In this document: piece after piece, positions 25,891-33,266 of the stretch | How positions within the stretch are numbered: position 1 is the first letter of the stretch | Layout of the letters: each line of letters starts with the position of its first letter | NCBI GenBank assembly: GCA_014381555.1 | Contig: JACNLO010000042.1 | Span: forward strand, 1-45,984 | Origin: Planctomycetota bacterium | GTDB taxonomy: Bacteria > Planctomycetota > Phycisphaerae > Phycisphaerales > SM1A02 | Reading direction: 5' to 3' | DNA: 45,984 bases | The notes under the pieces: generated by a model | Seen by the model: only the letters and a program-made list of their open reading frames with translations | What the model was told of the DNA's origin: nothing | The model's database searches: none | Translations under genes and position numbers: made by a program

Positions 25891-26597
25891 CACGCTGGCC
25901 CGGTCATTACGATGACTCCATTGTCATTCAATTGATAATTAAGTGTGCCACCTTGGCTTGACACATAGAACAATCCCCCAGCACCTGCAGCAACAAAAAC
26001 CGATGCGCCTCCTGTACCGGATGCATGTGTTGCACCAACACCGCGTTCATAAGAAGCGCATGTTGCGTTTTGTGTTGCGTCCCTCCGAGCAAAGTGAACA
26101 TTCATCCCACTCGGGAATGATTTGTGCATAGAGATTATCTCGCCAAGTTCGCCACGAACCTCAAGAGGATCTTTTTCAGTCCAATACACTGCATTTGGAT
26201 TCCCAATATCGACAAAGAAAAGATTTGGAAATTCAGCAACAAAATGTTCCTCAATCTTTGGTTTACAAAGTGTGACTGATACTTCATTACACTCCTCACT
26301 CACCTTGCAATGGCTAATACCCGATAAGGTGCGAATTGTTAAATCTGGACTATCAACCATTTTATTTCTGACAAGATGTAACGCGACACAACGTAACCCA
26401 TTACCACATTGTTCCGCCTCACTGCCATCTGCGTTAAAAACTCGCATAAATGCGTCTGCTTGATCATCTTCTTGAACAAGCAAGAGACCATCTAAACCCT
26501 GAAGATTATTCAAATTCTTTTCGAGAGTATCATCAGCAAAAAGTAACAAAAATTGATTTGAAGCTCCATGCATTTTCACTTTTTGTAGACAACTCAT
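25881..26597 (-). CDS. Diaminopimelate epimerase-like protein lacking the second catalytic Cys
   Basis: The fold and motifs of DapF are present: KMHGASNQFLLLF at the N-terminus (usual form K.HG.GNDF), FNADGSEAEQCGNGLRCVA with the first active-site Cys near residue 62, and IGNPNAV. Near residue 190 it reads YERGVGATHASGTGGAS, where true DapF has ERG.GET.ACG(T/S)GA.A. The second catalytic Cys is Ser, and the Glu before Thr is Ala. At 238 aa it is also shorter than the usual ~275. It may be an inactive or altered-specificity relative, and a second dapF may exist elsewhere. It is last in an operon after the lipoprotein and M48 genes (ATGA overlap). Confidence 0.75.
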   Translation of the reverse strand: MSCLQKVKMHGASNQFLLLFADDTLEKNLNNLQGLDGLLLVQEDDQADAFMRVFNADGSEAEQCGNGLRCVALHLVRNKMVDSPDLTIRTLSGISHCKVSEECNEVSVTLCKPKIEEHFVAEFPNLFFVDIGNPNAVYWTEKDPLEVRGELGEIISMHKSFPSGMNVHFARRDATQNATCASYERGVGATHASGTGGASVFVAAGAGGLFYVSSQGGTLNYQLNDNGVIVMTGPACYV

Positions 26598-27811
26598 AGT
26601 GCTAATCCTAACACAAGCATTAGAACGATTCCTATTTTTATTCGCCTGACAGTTCTGTTAATTGGGATGGAGTCGATTGGGCAATCAACCAAACTTTCGA
26701 GATATTTCTGCCTGTCATGAATTGAACCATGCATTGGATCTCCGCGTTCTATCGAAATATTATGTGAATCAGCCAAAGTTCGCAGCGATGAAGACATGCT
26801 TGACGATGCATTTTTTGTCACAGTGCAACTTCCATCTACCTTGGATTGATCTACGACAGAATATGTGTCTGCTTGCCTTTCAAACTTTCTCGACACTACT
26901 ACTATCGCAATGCACACGATAATAAATTGTGGTACTTGTACGTACCAAGAAGAACTCAGGTGTAATACCCCAAACAACACATCAGTCCAAATCAAAGAAC
27001 AAAGCATCGCAAGACCAAGAAATTCTAAGTGCCAGTATTTATGATGAGCAAACTCATGCCTAACAACAGAAAGAAGTTCTGCTTGAGTAAGGTTATGAAT
27101 AAGCTTGTCTGTAAGAATAATTGTTTTTCGCTGAAAAATACTACCAATTGCAAATGCATTCATCATCCGACCGTGGGTGTTCCACACAAGAACATTTGGA
27201 TGTTGCACGCCCGCTCGTGTTCCAACTTCTTGAAATAGTCTCAGCAAGGATGTGTCTTTCATTGCTTTAGCTGACAAGATAAGCCGTATAAATATAGGTA
27301 AAAGTAGAATCAGCATAACAACAGCGAGGAATTCAATTATTTCAAAAAATGATTCGTTGCTGTATATTTCAGAAACCTCACGTATTCCCCAGAATCCAAA
27401 CAGTGGAAGAAGTAACAAGAGTACATCCATACGGAGTCTGTAAGAAACCCAAGCAAATTTATTCTTAATTGGAGATGTTATAAACCAAAGCATTGAAAGC
27501 CAGAGAACAACAGGAAATACCACAATCAGTTCATCAACAAGGAATTGATTTCCTACAATTCCGCGAACAAACTTTATCCAAGCAAAGACTAGCATAGCAA
27601 CGCACCATGAAATTAGGATTATGACTGTTAAGATTTGTACGCAAATCTTATTGTTACATACAAAATAAGAAAGCAGCACTACCGTCAAAGGTACAATTAT
27701 GAGACACATTGAAATCCAAAAACCAAAACCCGCTGGATCAAGATTTTCGAACGAGAAGTATTCTGCTAGTACCAAACATGCAATCAAGAATAATGAAATT
27801 GGTCTAAGCAT
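26594..27811 (-). CDS. M48-family membrane zinc metalloprotease
   Basis: This 405-aa integral membrane protein has about seven hydrophobic helices. The zinc motif is HEFAHHKYWH near residue 250, between hydrophobic segments, as in HtpX/Ste24-like M48 peptidases. The NVLVWNTHGRMMNAFAIG segment upstream matches the family region before the active site (the usual Asn-Ala-Phe). Such proteases act on membrane or lipoproteins in quality control. It starts at TAATG, sharing a base with the stop of the lipoprotein gene, and overlaps the DapF-like gene by ATGA. The neighbouring lipoprotein may be functionally tied to it. Confidence 0.82.
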   Translation of the reverse strand: MLRPISLFLIACLVLAEYFSFENLDPAGFGFWISMCLIIVPLTVVLLSYFVCNNKICVQILTVIILISWCVAMLVFAWIKFVRGIVGNQFLVDELIVVFPVVLWLSMLWFITSPIKNKFAWVSYRLRMDVLLLLLPLFGFWGIREVSEIYSNESFFEIIEFLAVVMLILLLPIFIRLILSAKAMKDTSLLRLFQEVGTRAGVQHPNVLVWNTHGRMMNAFAIGSIFQRKTIILTDKLIHNLTQAELLSVVRHEFAHHKYWHLEFLGLAMLCSLIWTDVLFGVLHLSSSWYVQVPQFIIVCIAIVVVSRKFERQADTYSVVDQSKVDGSCTVTKNASSSMSSSLRTLADSHNISIERGDPMHGSIHDRQKYLESLVDCPIDSIPINRTVRRIKIGIVLMLVLGLAL

Positions 27812-29229
27812 TAGTCGAGTGTGATGGTTCCTAAATCAACAACAACATCAGTGTGACGGTAGTAATCGACATTAATAGTATTTTCATTTACAAATGTAAA
27901 GACAAGACAGTTAGCTCTTGTGTTTGAGGCGTAATTTTTATCTCCCATACCTGGACCTGCGTGGTCTCCATTACGATATTTTTGCGCATGGAAGTGAAAA
28001 TGGAATAGAGCGGTGTATGCTGCATCAAACATGTCTTGAGAAGCATTAAATCGCCTATCATGATGACGAACTCTTGGTTCAAACTCTAGAATTTCAAAAC
28101 GTCCTTCATTATCAAGCGCGATTACTCCTCCATACTCTGTAGTCGTATCGAGCAAGTCACGTCTTGCAAAGTCAAACAAGTGAGACCTTACTTCTTGCAC
28201 ATCCAGTGCCTTCAATGCAATTTCCAGTGCTATAGCATCACCCCATGTTAGTTTTGATTTGTGTGTCTTAAGTAGTTCTGATCCAGCATCATAACTCCCA
28301 CCACCTTCGTATTCAAAATAGTGATGCATCTCGCTAATTGCGGACTCCACCTTGCTAATGATTTCTTCTGTAGGTCTTGAAAGTGCTCCTGGTTCACCAT
28401 GTCTCTTCAACGAAACTGCGATAGGAATATCACGCATTTCTAATCTACTTCGTCGTTGTTCGTTTATTTCTGAAAGTGCATCGATTGCTTCCTTCCAGAA
28501 TGATTGGTATTTCGGTTTTGAAAGTTCACGAATCCATAGAATTTCTTCTCGCCTAAGAGGAACAATTCCAAAATCATTCATTGCTTTTCTAAGGTCTACA
28601 AGAAACGAGTCATCCTCTGAGATCATTTCATTATTTAATAATTCTGTAAGTCGATTTCTCTCTGCAAGTCGATGCAATAATTCCCAGCAACGAGTTCGAT
28701 ACCCCTGTTTCCATGTTTTATTTGATTCTACAAGTGAAGTAAAAATGACATCAACTACAGCGTCTTTGCCAACCAATTGAACAAGGGCTTGATATTCTGG
28801 GCGCTCTTCTTCTCCCTTAACCATAGGAGTTGGAACAGCCCAGGAACTTATCAATGCTTCATCAAGTTCTATAACATTTTCATCAGCTATCCAAGCACAC
28901 AACACTGTAAGCCAACTCCAATTTTCCAACCTAGGTAGACGTTGGCGAATAACTCTAATAGTTCCCTCACGGTCAGATTCCCAAAGCCGATGCAATGCTG
29001 CCATCCTCGCGTCATTCGTGTATCCCGGAGACCACAACATGCGCTGTAATTTATCCTTGTACGATTGATTTTCTATACCAACTTCAAGGTCAAGTAATTC
29101 CATTGCTTGTATGTGAACTGACGATGATCGTCCCGTCTCATTAAGAACAGAGTGCGGGTTGGTCATCGTTATTCCACCACATCGAATGAGTAACAGGGTG
29201 AGAATTATCAATAGTAACGTTCGTTTCAT
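27811..29229 (-). CDS. Hypothetical lipoprotein, first gene of the M48/DapF-like operon
   Basis: This protein of about 472 aa starts with MKRTLLLIILTLLLIRCGG, a short type II signal peptide with lipobox LIRC, so it is probably lipid-anchored at Cys16. The mature part is soluble and mainly helical at first (about 20-270). A compact C-terminal domain follows with several His and Asp (RVRHHDRRFNAS, LFHFHFHAQKYRNGDHAGPG). I do not recognise a named family. The ATG at 29229 is preferred; TTG at 29244 would lengthen the n-region. TACACT lies six bases upstream. It is translationally coupled to the M48 protease gene and divergent from the NifU-like gene. Confidence 0.65.
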   Translation of the reverse strand: MKRTLLLIILTLLLIRCGGITMTNPHSVLNETGRSSSVHIQAMELLDLEVGIENQSYKDKLQRMLWSPGYTNDARMAALHRLWESDREGTIRVIRQRLPRLENWSWLTVLCAWIADENVIELDEALISSWAVPTPMVKGEEERPEYQALVQLVGKDAVVDVIFTSLVESNKTWKQGYRTRCWELLHRLAERNRLTELLNNEMISEDDSFLVDLRKAMNDFGIVPLRREEILWIRELSKPKYQSFWKEAIDALSEINEQRRSRLEMRDIPIAVSLKRHGEPGALSRPTEEIISKVESAISEMHHYFEYEGGGSYDAGSELLKTHKSKLTWGDAIALEIALKALDVQEVRSHLFDFARRDLLDTTTEYGGVIALDNEGRFEILEFEPRVRHHDRRFNASQDMFDAAYTALFHFHFHAQKYRNGDHAGPGMGDKNYASNTRANCLVFTFVNENTINVDYYRHTDVVVDLGTITLD

Positions 29230-29235
29230 TGGCAC

Positions 29236-29241
29236 AGTGTA
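29236..29241 (-). promoter_or_regulatory. -10 box TACACT, 6 nt before the lipoprotein operon
   Basis: The minus strand reads TACACT-GTGCCA-ATG. It supports the ATG at 29229 over the upstream TTG, since a transcript from this box would not include the TTG. Confidence 0.35.
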
Positions 29242-29271
29242 CAAGCACTAGCAAAGTAAACGACTTCCGCA

Positions 29272-29277
29272 TACCAT
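29272..29277 (+). promoter_or_regulatory. -10 box TACCAT, 8 nt before the NifU-like start
   Basis: TACCAT-TTAGCAAT-ATG. The spacing predicts a transcript starting next to the ATG at 29286. It therefore argues against a longer reading of the same frame starting at 29229. Confidence 0.35.
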
Positions 29278-29285
29278 TTAGCAAT

Positions 29286-29543
29286 ATGGATTCGAAAAAC
29301 AAACATCGCAAGAGCACACTGTTCGTTGATGTCGCGGAAGTGATTGAACTCATCAGGCCATCTATCCAAGCCGATGGTGGTGATATTGAACTGGTCTCAG
29401 TAGATGCTGATGGTGTTGTCTCAATCAAATTCCTTGGTGCGTGTATCGGGTGCCCTTCACTGGATATGACTCTGCAGGGTGGGATTGAATCAACCCTGAA
29501 GGAACGAGTCCAGGGTGTCACGCACGTGAAAGCCGTTGAATAG
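29286..29543 (+). CDS. NifU-like Fe-S scaffold protein
   Basis: This 85-aa protein corresponds to the C-terminal NifU domain alone (Nfu type). It carries or transfers Fe-S clusters in the cytosol. Landmarks are VIELIRPSIQADGGDIELV, GVVSIKFLGACIGCPS with the cluster-binding CxxC (CIGC), and LQGGIESTLKERV. The frame is open upstream to 29229, but homology begins only at the chosen Met. It may receive sulfur made by the class V aminotransferase encoded at 12937, though there is no direct link. No obvious Shine-Dalgarno is seen. Confidence 0.88.
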   Translation: MDSKNKHRKSTLFVDVAEVIELIRPSIQADGGDIELVSVDADGVVSIKFLGACIGCPSLDMTLQGGIESTLKERVQGVTHVKAVE

Positions 29544-29621
29544 CCTTTAAGTGCAACATACTGCCGTTAAAACGGTTGCGATGCCTTTTTTAAGAATTAA
29601 CTGGAATGTGTTCTCTGTTTT

Positions 29622-29691
29622 TGCTACGATATGTTTTGGTGGTTCGCGCAGGCTGCGCGATATTTCTCAAATGGAAGTGGCGACAGGAGGT
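29622..29691 (+). promoter_or_regulatory. csrA promoter and leader with hairpin and GGA motifs
   Basis: An extended -10, TGCTACGAT (29622-29630), predicts a start near 29637 and a leader of about 60 nt. The leader contains the hairpin CGCGCA/TGCGCG with a GGC loop (29645-29659). GGA occurs in ATGGAAG and again in the Shine-Dalgarno CAGGAGG (29685-29691). CsrA binds GGA motifs, so it could repress its own translation here, as is known for csrA in other bacteria. Confidence 0.45.
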
Positions 29692-29698
29692 TCGCATT

Positions 29699-29917
29699 AT
29701 GCTAGTTATTACACGAAGAGAAGGGGAAGAAGTTGTTATTGGTGATCCAGCAAATCCGCTTGGAGTCATTCGCATCGCAACCATTAAGGGTGATCGAGTA
29801 CGAGTTGCTTTGGATTTTCCTAGAGAGGTTCCTGTGCACCGAAGGGAAGTGGCTTCTGAAATTGCTAAGTCTGGGCCTGCTATCGCTGGAAAAATCCGAC
29901 CAGCGTCCAAAGAATAA
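29699..29917 (+). CDS. csrA: Carbon storage regulator CsrA
   Basis: This small RNA-binding regulator of 72 aa acts by binding GGA motifs in mRNA leaders. It begins MLVITRREGEEVVIGDP, with beta strands IRIATIKGDRVRVALDFP and the helix VHRREVASEIA, all matching CsrA. The family core is ~60 aa; the last ~12 residues (PAIAGKIRPASKE) are an extra basic tail. The start is fixed by AGGAGG eight bases upstream. It is a single gene, convergent with mraZ, and a 12-bp tandem array lies just downstream. Confidence 0.95.
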   Translation: MLVITRREGEEVVIGDPANPLGVIRIATIKGDRVRVALDFPREVPVHRREVASEIAKSGPAIAGKIRPASKE

Positions 29918-29952
29918 TCTCAACACAATAGATTGCGAACGAAATAGTTAGG

Positions 29953-30054
29953 TCTGACCCCCGCTCTGACACCATGTCTGACACCATGTCTGACCCTCGG
30001 TCTGATCCCCGGTCTTACCCTCGGTCTGGCCCTTGCTCTGTCATCGGGTCTGAG
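29953..30054. repeat. Tandem array of 12-bp units (TCTGACCCYCGG-like), 8.5 copies
   Basis: Eight consecutive 12-base units at 29953-30048 all start TCT (TCTGACCCCCGC, two identical TCTGACACCATG, TCTGACCCTCGG, TCTGATCCCCGG and so on). A partial ninth unit follows. The period is exact although units have diverged. It lies between the convergent csrA and mraZ transcription units and has a relative at 39310-39381. In the minus reading it gives an Arg/Pro-rich frame, which is a by-product of the period and not a gene. Confidence 0.9.
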
Positions 30055-30069
30055 ACGTGGACAGACCAT

Positions 30070-30111
30070 AAAAAAAAGGCTCGCGGCATGTGGTGGGTCA
30101 TGCCGCAAGCC
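30070..30111 (-). terminator. Strong intrinsic terminator of the mraZ unit
   Basis: On the minus strand GGCTTGCGGCATG pairs with CATGCCGCGAGCC (13 bp, one G-U) around an 8-nt loop, followed by eight T. This ends the mraZ transcript and lies just before the 12-bp array. Confidence 0.85.
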
Positions 30112-30121
30112 AAGGGAAGGT

Positions 30122-30190
30122 AGCCAAACAAATATGCTTGGCTGACTTGAGGAATAGCTCTCGACACGGGCACGAGCCGAGAGCCAAGTT
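30122..30190 (-). ncRNA. Folded 3' region of the mraZ transcript (candidate structured RNA)
   Basis: On the minus strand CTTGGCT at about 30188 pairs with AGCCAAG near 30138, enclosing a second stem GCTCTCG/CGAGAGC. AGCCAA can alternatively pair with the following TTGGCT (30122-30144), so two folds compete. The terminator hairpin follows directly. No protein frame fits. It could be a 3'-UTR-derived small RNA or just an extended terminator region. Confidence 0.3.
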
Positions 30191-30193
30191 CGA

Positions 30194-30367
30194 TTAGTAT
30201 CTTGCGTCCGTGCAGATACTTTCTCTAGATAGAGCCATCCGTGACTCCTGATGTGCAGCAGATGCTGCATGTAACTCAAAGAGGGTCCGAGCGTCGTCCG
30301 TGACACTGCATCCCTCCCGTACTGAGCGTCCCTGCTCAGCAGTAGAAATAAATGTGTGATGGTTCAT
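30194..30367 (-). CDS. Possible small protein (57 aa) coupled to mraZ
   Basis: The frame begins at an ATG overlapping the mraZ stop (ATGA). AAGGGA lies eight bases upstream, the same arrangement as in proven operon pairs of this window. The product is 57 aa, polar and without membrane segments, rich in Ser, Ala, Glu and Arg. It starts MNHHTFISTAEQGRSV and ends RESICTDARY. I know no family for it; in most bacteria rsmH follows mraZ, and this is not rsmH. The stop lies just before the folded 3' region and terminator. It could be a chance frame, but the start signals are good. Confidence 0.35.
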   Translation of the reverse strand: MNHHTFISTAEQGRSVREGCSVTDDARTLFELHAASAAHQESRMALSRESICTDARY

Positions 30368-30819
30368 GGATTTCCCTTTGAAACTCCGCCCTTTTTCCTC
30401 GCTCGCTTCATGATTTCGCGAAGTTTTGCAAGGTTTTCCACTTTTTTCGCAGCCCAACTCGCATGATTGAGGACTTCTAGATGATCCCCTACCCCAAGCA
30501 CATAAGCTTGATTGGCTATCCCTGCTAGTTCTAGCAAGGTATCTGGAAGACGAATTCTCCCCTGCTTGTCTATTTCGAGTCGTCTTGATTGTGAAAACAA
30601 AATTTGTTCGAACTCCATCTCGTCCTCGTCGGGAAGTAAAGATTGTTCGAGTGAACTGGCTTTCTTTTCGAAAGTTGCCTCGGGTGACAACCAAATTGTG
30701 TCGTTTGCTCCAGGAGAAGCGTAGACAATCCCTGAACAAAAGCCCACTCGCATCTCTGCTGGTAGAGAGATTCGTGACTTTTCGTCGATAGATCGTTCTG
30801 TTTCGCCTGTAAATAACAT
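30364..30819 (-). CDS. mraZ: Transcriptional regulator MraZ
   Basis: MraZ is a DNA-binding protein of 151 aa with two AbrB-like SpoVT repeats. It normally heads the division and cell wall cluster and represses its own promoter. The first repeat has RSIDEKSRISLPAEMR (residues ~9-24) and the second has RLEIDKQGRIRLPDTLLELA (~80-99), the paired K.R..LP motifs typical of the family. The basic C-terminus (KRARKKGG) is longer than usual. Here it stands alone, without rsmH, ftsI or mur genes, and is followed by a possible 57-aa gene and a terminator. Three operator-like TGGGG repeats lie upstream. Confidence 0.93.
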   Translation of the reverse strand: MLFTGETERSIDEKSRISLPAEMRVGFCSGIVYASPGANDTIWLSPEATFEKKASSLEQSLLPDEDEMEFEQILFSQSRRLEIDKQGRIRLPDTLLELAGIANQAYVLGVGDHLEVLNHASWAAKKVENLAKLREIMKRARKKGGVSKGNP

Positions 30820-30851
30820 CTTGTGGGTATTGAGTATTCATTACCAATCGT

Positions 30852-30884
30852 CCCCACAGTACCCCACCTTTCCCCATTTTGCAA
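30852..30884 (-). promoter_or_regulatory. mraZ promoter with three MraZ-type TGGGG boxes
   Basis: On the minus strand TGGGG occurs at 30876-30872, 30866-30862 and 30856-30852, an exact 10-bp period. MraZ of other bacteria binds direct TGGGN repeats separated by 5 nt. A -35-like TTGCAA (30884-30879) and a -10-like TACTGT 17 nt further on flank and interleave with the boxes, so binding would block RNA polymerase. This is good evidence for autoregulation. Confidence 0.75.
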
Positions 30885-31013
30885 CACTTTTGCATTTAAT
30901 TGTGATAAAAAGTGAAGACAAACATTCTCGGACGTTGCTTTTCTTGAAATCTGTTGCATCCTAAGTAGTGATTGCACAATATGTTCCATCATTTTGTGCT
31001 AGTGCAATAATGA

Positions 31014-31553
31014 ATGACTGATCAACAACCCAATCCACAAGTAATCCACAATGCGCTGCGTAGTATCCCACATGCTAAGTTCGTTTTGACGTGTTGCCAT
31101 GGAGAATACCGCGATGGCATCATCACAAGATGGGTCCAACGGTGTAGCTCTGAACCACCCATGATTGTTGTAGCCATTCCAAAAGGAAAGATGATTGAAC
31201 CAATGCTCCGAGATGCTCGTGCATTTGCACTCTGTATGGTTAAGGAAAATGATCGATCTGTGCAACGGCTTTTTGGAAGTGAACATGAACTCGGTGACGA
31301 CCCTTTTCTCTCTCTATCTGTGCACAAATCTGTCAATGGAATGCCAATATTGGAACAATCTCTTGTATGGTTTGATTGCAAACTAGAAGGACATTTGTCA
31401 CCAGACGCTGATTGCAGGTTATATCTTGGCCAAGTTGTTGCAGCTCATATTTCAAAACAACATCAAGATGAAATTGTTGTTCCTCCAACCTCAAGTAAAC
31501 ACAAATCAATTCTAGTACGATCTATTCAGACAGTGCAAAAGTTCCAACAATAA
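31014..31553 (+). CDS. Flavin reductase-like, FMN-binding split-barrel protein
   Basis: This 179-aa protein looks like the flavin reductase domain family (split barrel binding FMN). Visible features are HAKFVLTCCHGEYRDGIITRWVQ at the N-terminus (family: G...V.T....g...g...s), PPMIVVAIPKGKMIEPML, and RAFALCMVKENDRSVQRLFGS. Next come the acidic loop HELGDDPF and WFDCKLEGHLSPDADCRLYLGQVV near the end. The reaction partner is not evident. No Shine-Dalgarno is clear. It is convergent with the glycosyltransferase-like gene, stop to stop with no gap, and divergent from mraZ. Confidence 0.75.
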   Translation: MTDQQPNPQVIHNALRSIPHAKFVLTCCHGEYRDGIITRWVQRCSSEPPMIVVAIPKGKMIEPMLRDARAFALCMVKENDRSVQRLFGSEHELGDDPFLSLSVHKSVNGMPILEQSLVWFDCKLEGHLSPDADCRLYLGQVVAAHISKQHQDEIVVPPTSSKHKSILVRSIQTVQKFQQ

Positions 31554-32606
31554 TTACACCAACGCGTGCATCCTCATTTGTAACGACTGTATAAAACGAG
31601 ATGGTGCAGCAATAGAACGAACAGTATCCACTTGTTCTGTGTAGTCACAATATGGAGATTTTTCTTTGTTCATAAGATCCATCATCCAACCACATATTTC
31701 GACAGCATCAGACGCCCAAGCAATTTGTTGTCCTATGGTTGGAATGCTTGATACAGGATGATCCCTATTCACTGCAAGAGGAGTCGTCATCCAAGCAGCA
31801 AACAACACATCGAGAACATTCGTTGAACAATCAAATGGGGCGAGTGAAGGGCACCAAGCACAATCAGCCAATCGTAACACGTCAACGTGGCGAATAGAAG
31901 ATGGGACACACTGCACTCTGTCGGCAACCCCGTGATTATTCGCAGCACGCATAAGCATAGCTAAATCACGATACGTTGAGGGAAGCACAAAATGTGCGGT
32001 CTTTCGTATTGAATTTAAGCGAATTATCATTGCAAGAATCTCTTGCCAAGAACCTAATTCACCAACAATGCTTATAAGAAACTCATCGCCTTGCAACTTA
32101 AGCGCCTCTTTAACCATAGCGTCACTAGCAAATACAGTCGTAGGTTCTACTCCAATGATTGGCTCTGTAAGTTGCTTTTCTAGTACACCTGATTTATTTG
32201 CAGTTATTGAAGCAACCTCTGTTGTAGGAATCACTAAATGCCCATTAGAACATGGTGAGCGCTGACCAACTTCATCAATGATTGCAAATGTGTCATAATC
32301 AAGAGTGCATTTTTCAGTTACGCACATTGCATGCCAGCCCCAAGCCATAATTTTTTCGGAACTATTTATCTTAATATCCCTTACAAATGAAATCATCCGT
32401 TTACTCAAGGTTTTTGATGTATCAAGAGATCCACTTAGGGAACCAAGAACCGGAACCCCCAGATTTCTACACCTTTTCATTTCAACAGAGTCTCCAACAA
32501 CTATCACCCTGTGGTTTTCTTGATGGAGCTGATGAATTGCGACCCTCATCAATCCAAACAGTGCAGCTGATGTCGTAAAGTGCGCTGGCGAAATGACGTG
32601 TAACAT
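31554..32606 (-). CDS. Putative glycosyltransferase (GT-B-like)
   Basis: This 350-aa cytosolic protein begins MLHVISPAHFTTSAALFGLMRVAIHQL, and near residue 38 has HRVIVVGDSVEMKRCRNLGVPVLGS. These are consistent with the N-terminal Rossmann half of GT-B glycosyltransferases. The second half has FLISIVGELGSWQEILAMIIRL, HFVLPSTYRDLAMLMRAA and RHVDVLRLADCAWCPSLAP. They resemble the donor-binding half, where a distinct-position segment (VLRLADCAW.PS) is common. Specificity is unknown. AAGGTGA precedes the ATG. It follows two lipoproteins and a DUF2752 protein in one minus-strand group, 9 bp after the previous stop. Confidence 0.5.
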   Translation of the reverse strand: MLHVISPAHFTTSAALFGLMRVAIHQLHQENHRVIVVGDSVEMKRCRNLGVPVLGSLSGSLDTSKTLSKRMISFVRDIKINSSEKIMAWGWHAMCVTEKCTLDYDTFAIIDEVGQRSPCSNGHLVIPTTEVASITANKSGVLEKQLTEPIIGVEPTTVFASDAMVKEALKLQGDEFLISIVGELGSWQEILAMIIRLNSIRKTAHFVLPSTYRDLAMLMRAANNHGVADRVQCVPSSIRHVDVLRLADCAWCPSLAPFDCSTNVLDVLFAAWMTTPLAVNRDHPVSSIPTIGQQIAWASDAVEICGWMMDLMNKEKSPYCDYTEQVDTVRSIAAPSRFIQSLQMRMHALV

Positions 32607-32615
32607 CTAATCACC

Positions 32616-33266
32616 TTACTTTCGATCTAAGTTATCGCCCAACCGACCTGTAGTGTGAGTGTAAAAGACTTTTGAAATCGAATCAGCAAGTTTTAATGCT
32701 AGTTCTTCTGCAAGTTCTCGAGCTTCTGAAGAAGATGTCACACGATTTGGTCCAATATGTTTTAATTTTTCTACAACAGTAAGCGAAGCTGCATCCAATG
32801 GGAAAAGGCGCTCCCTATTTTCAACATCAATCACACGGATGTTACAACTTGTCCTTGGATTTGCGGTTTGACCATCACTCGACAAACCAAACGCAGTCAT
32901 TTCAATATAAATCACTACTGATGCATCCACTGCTTTACCAAGTTCATTAACTGGTAGTGGCTCGTTGTATTTGTCATTCGTTGCACTAACACGCATCGCA
33001 TCACGAGGCGAAATCATCGTAGTTAAAAGTCCACGACTTAGAAGTTCTTCGGTAACCCTGTCTGCAATCACTCGGCGAAGACGCGTTGGATGCATCTCAT
33101 TCCTTCGATCATCTACAAAAACCACTGTTGGAACATTCGGAAGTTCAAACAGGGCTTCCTGTTCAGGATCTGGAGAAGTTATGTACGCAGCAACCGCGGC
33201 AATATTACATGAAGAGAGAACACTGTAAACAGAACAAATCATAAACAATAAAAAGATACGTTTCAT
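32616..33266 (-). CDS. Hypothetical lipoprotein
   Basis: This 216-aa protein has a type II signal peptide (MKRIFLLFMICSVYSVLSSC), with Cys20 as the likely lipid anchor. The mature domain includes VPTVVFVDDRRNEMHP, DRVTEELLSRGLLTTMISPRDAMRVSA and DASVVIYIEM. That suggests a small alpha/beta envelope domain of the type found in many outer-membrane lipoproteins that bind or sense ligands. No named family is claimed. The ATG overlaps the stop of the preceding lipoprotein by ATGA. The two lipoproteins have similar size and layout (a VVIYIEM / VIFIDL strand, a C-terminal helix) and could be distant relatives. Confidence 0.6.
   Translation of the reverse strand: MKRIFLLFMICSVYSVLSSCNIAAVAAYITSPDPEQEALFELPNVPTVVFVDDRRNEMHPTRLRRVIADRVTEELLSRGLLTTMISPRDAMRVSATNDKYNEPLPVNELGKAVDASVVIYIEMTAFGLSSDGQTANPRTSCNIRVIDVENRERLFPLDAASLTVVEKLKHIGPNRVTSSSEARELAEELALKLADSISKVFYTHTTGRLGDNLDRK

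Noticed and set aside
29920-30306. Minus-strand frame of 128 codons with an Arg/Pro/Val repeat
   Set aside because: The repeat comes from the 12-bp array read in one frame. The frame runs through a strong terminator and has no start signals.
30194-30895. A 233-codon minus frame across mraZ and its promoter
   Set aside because: It crosses the MraZ boxes and is out of frame with mraZ. Only its last 57 codons have good start signals and are kept as a possible small gene.
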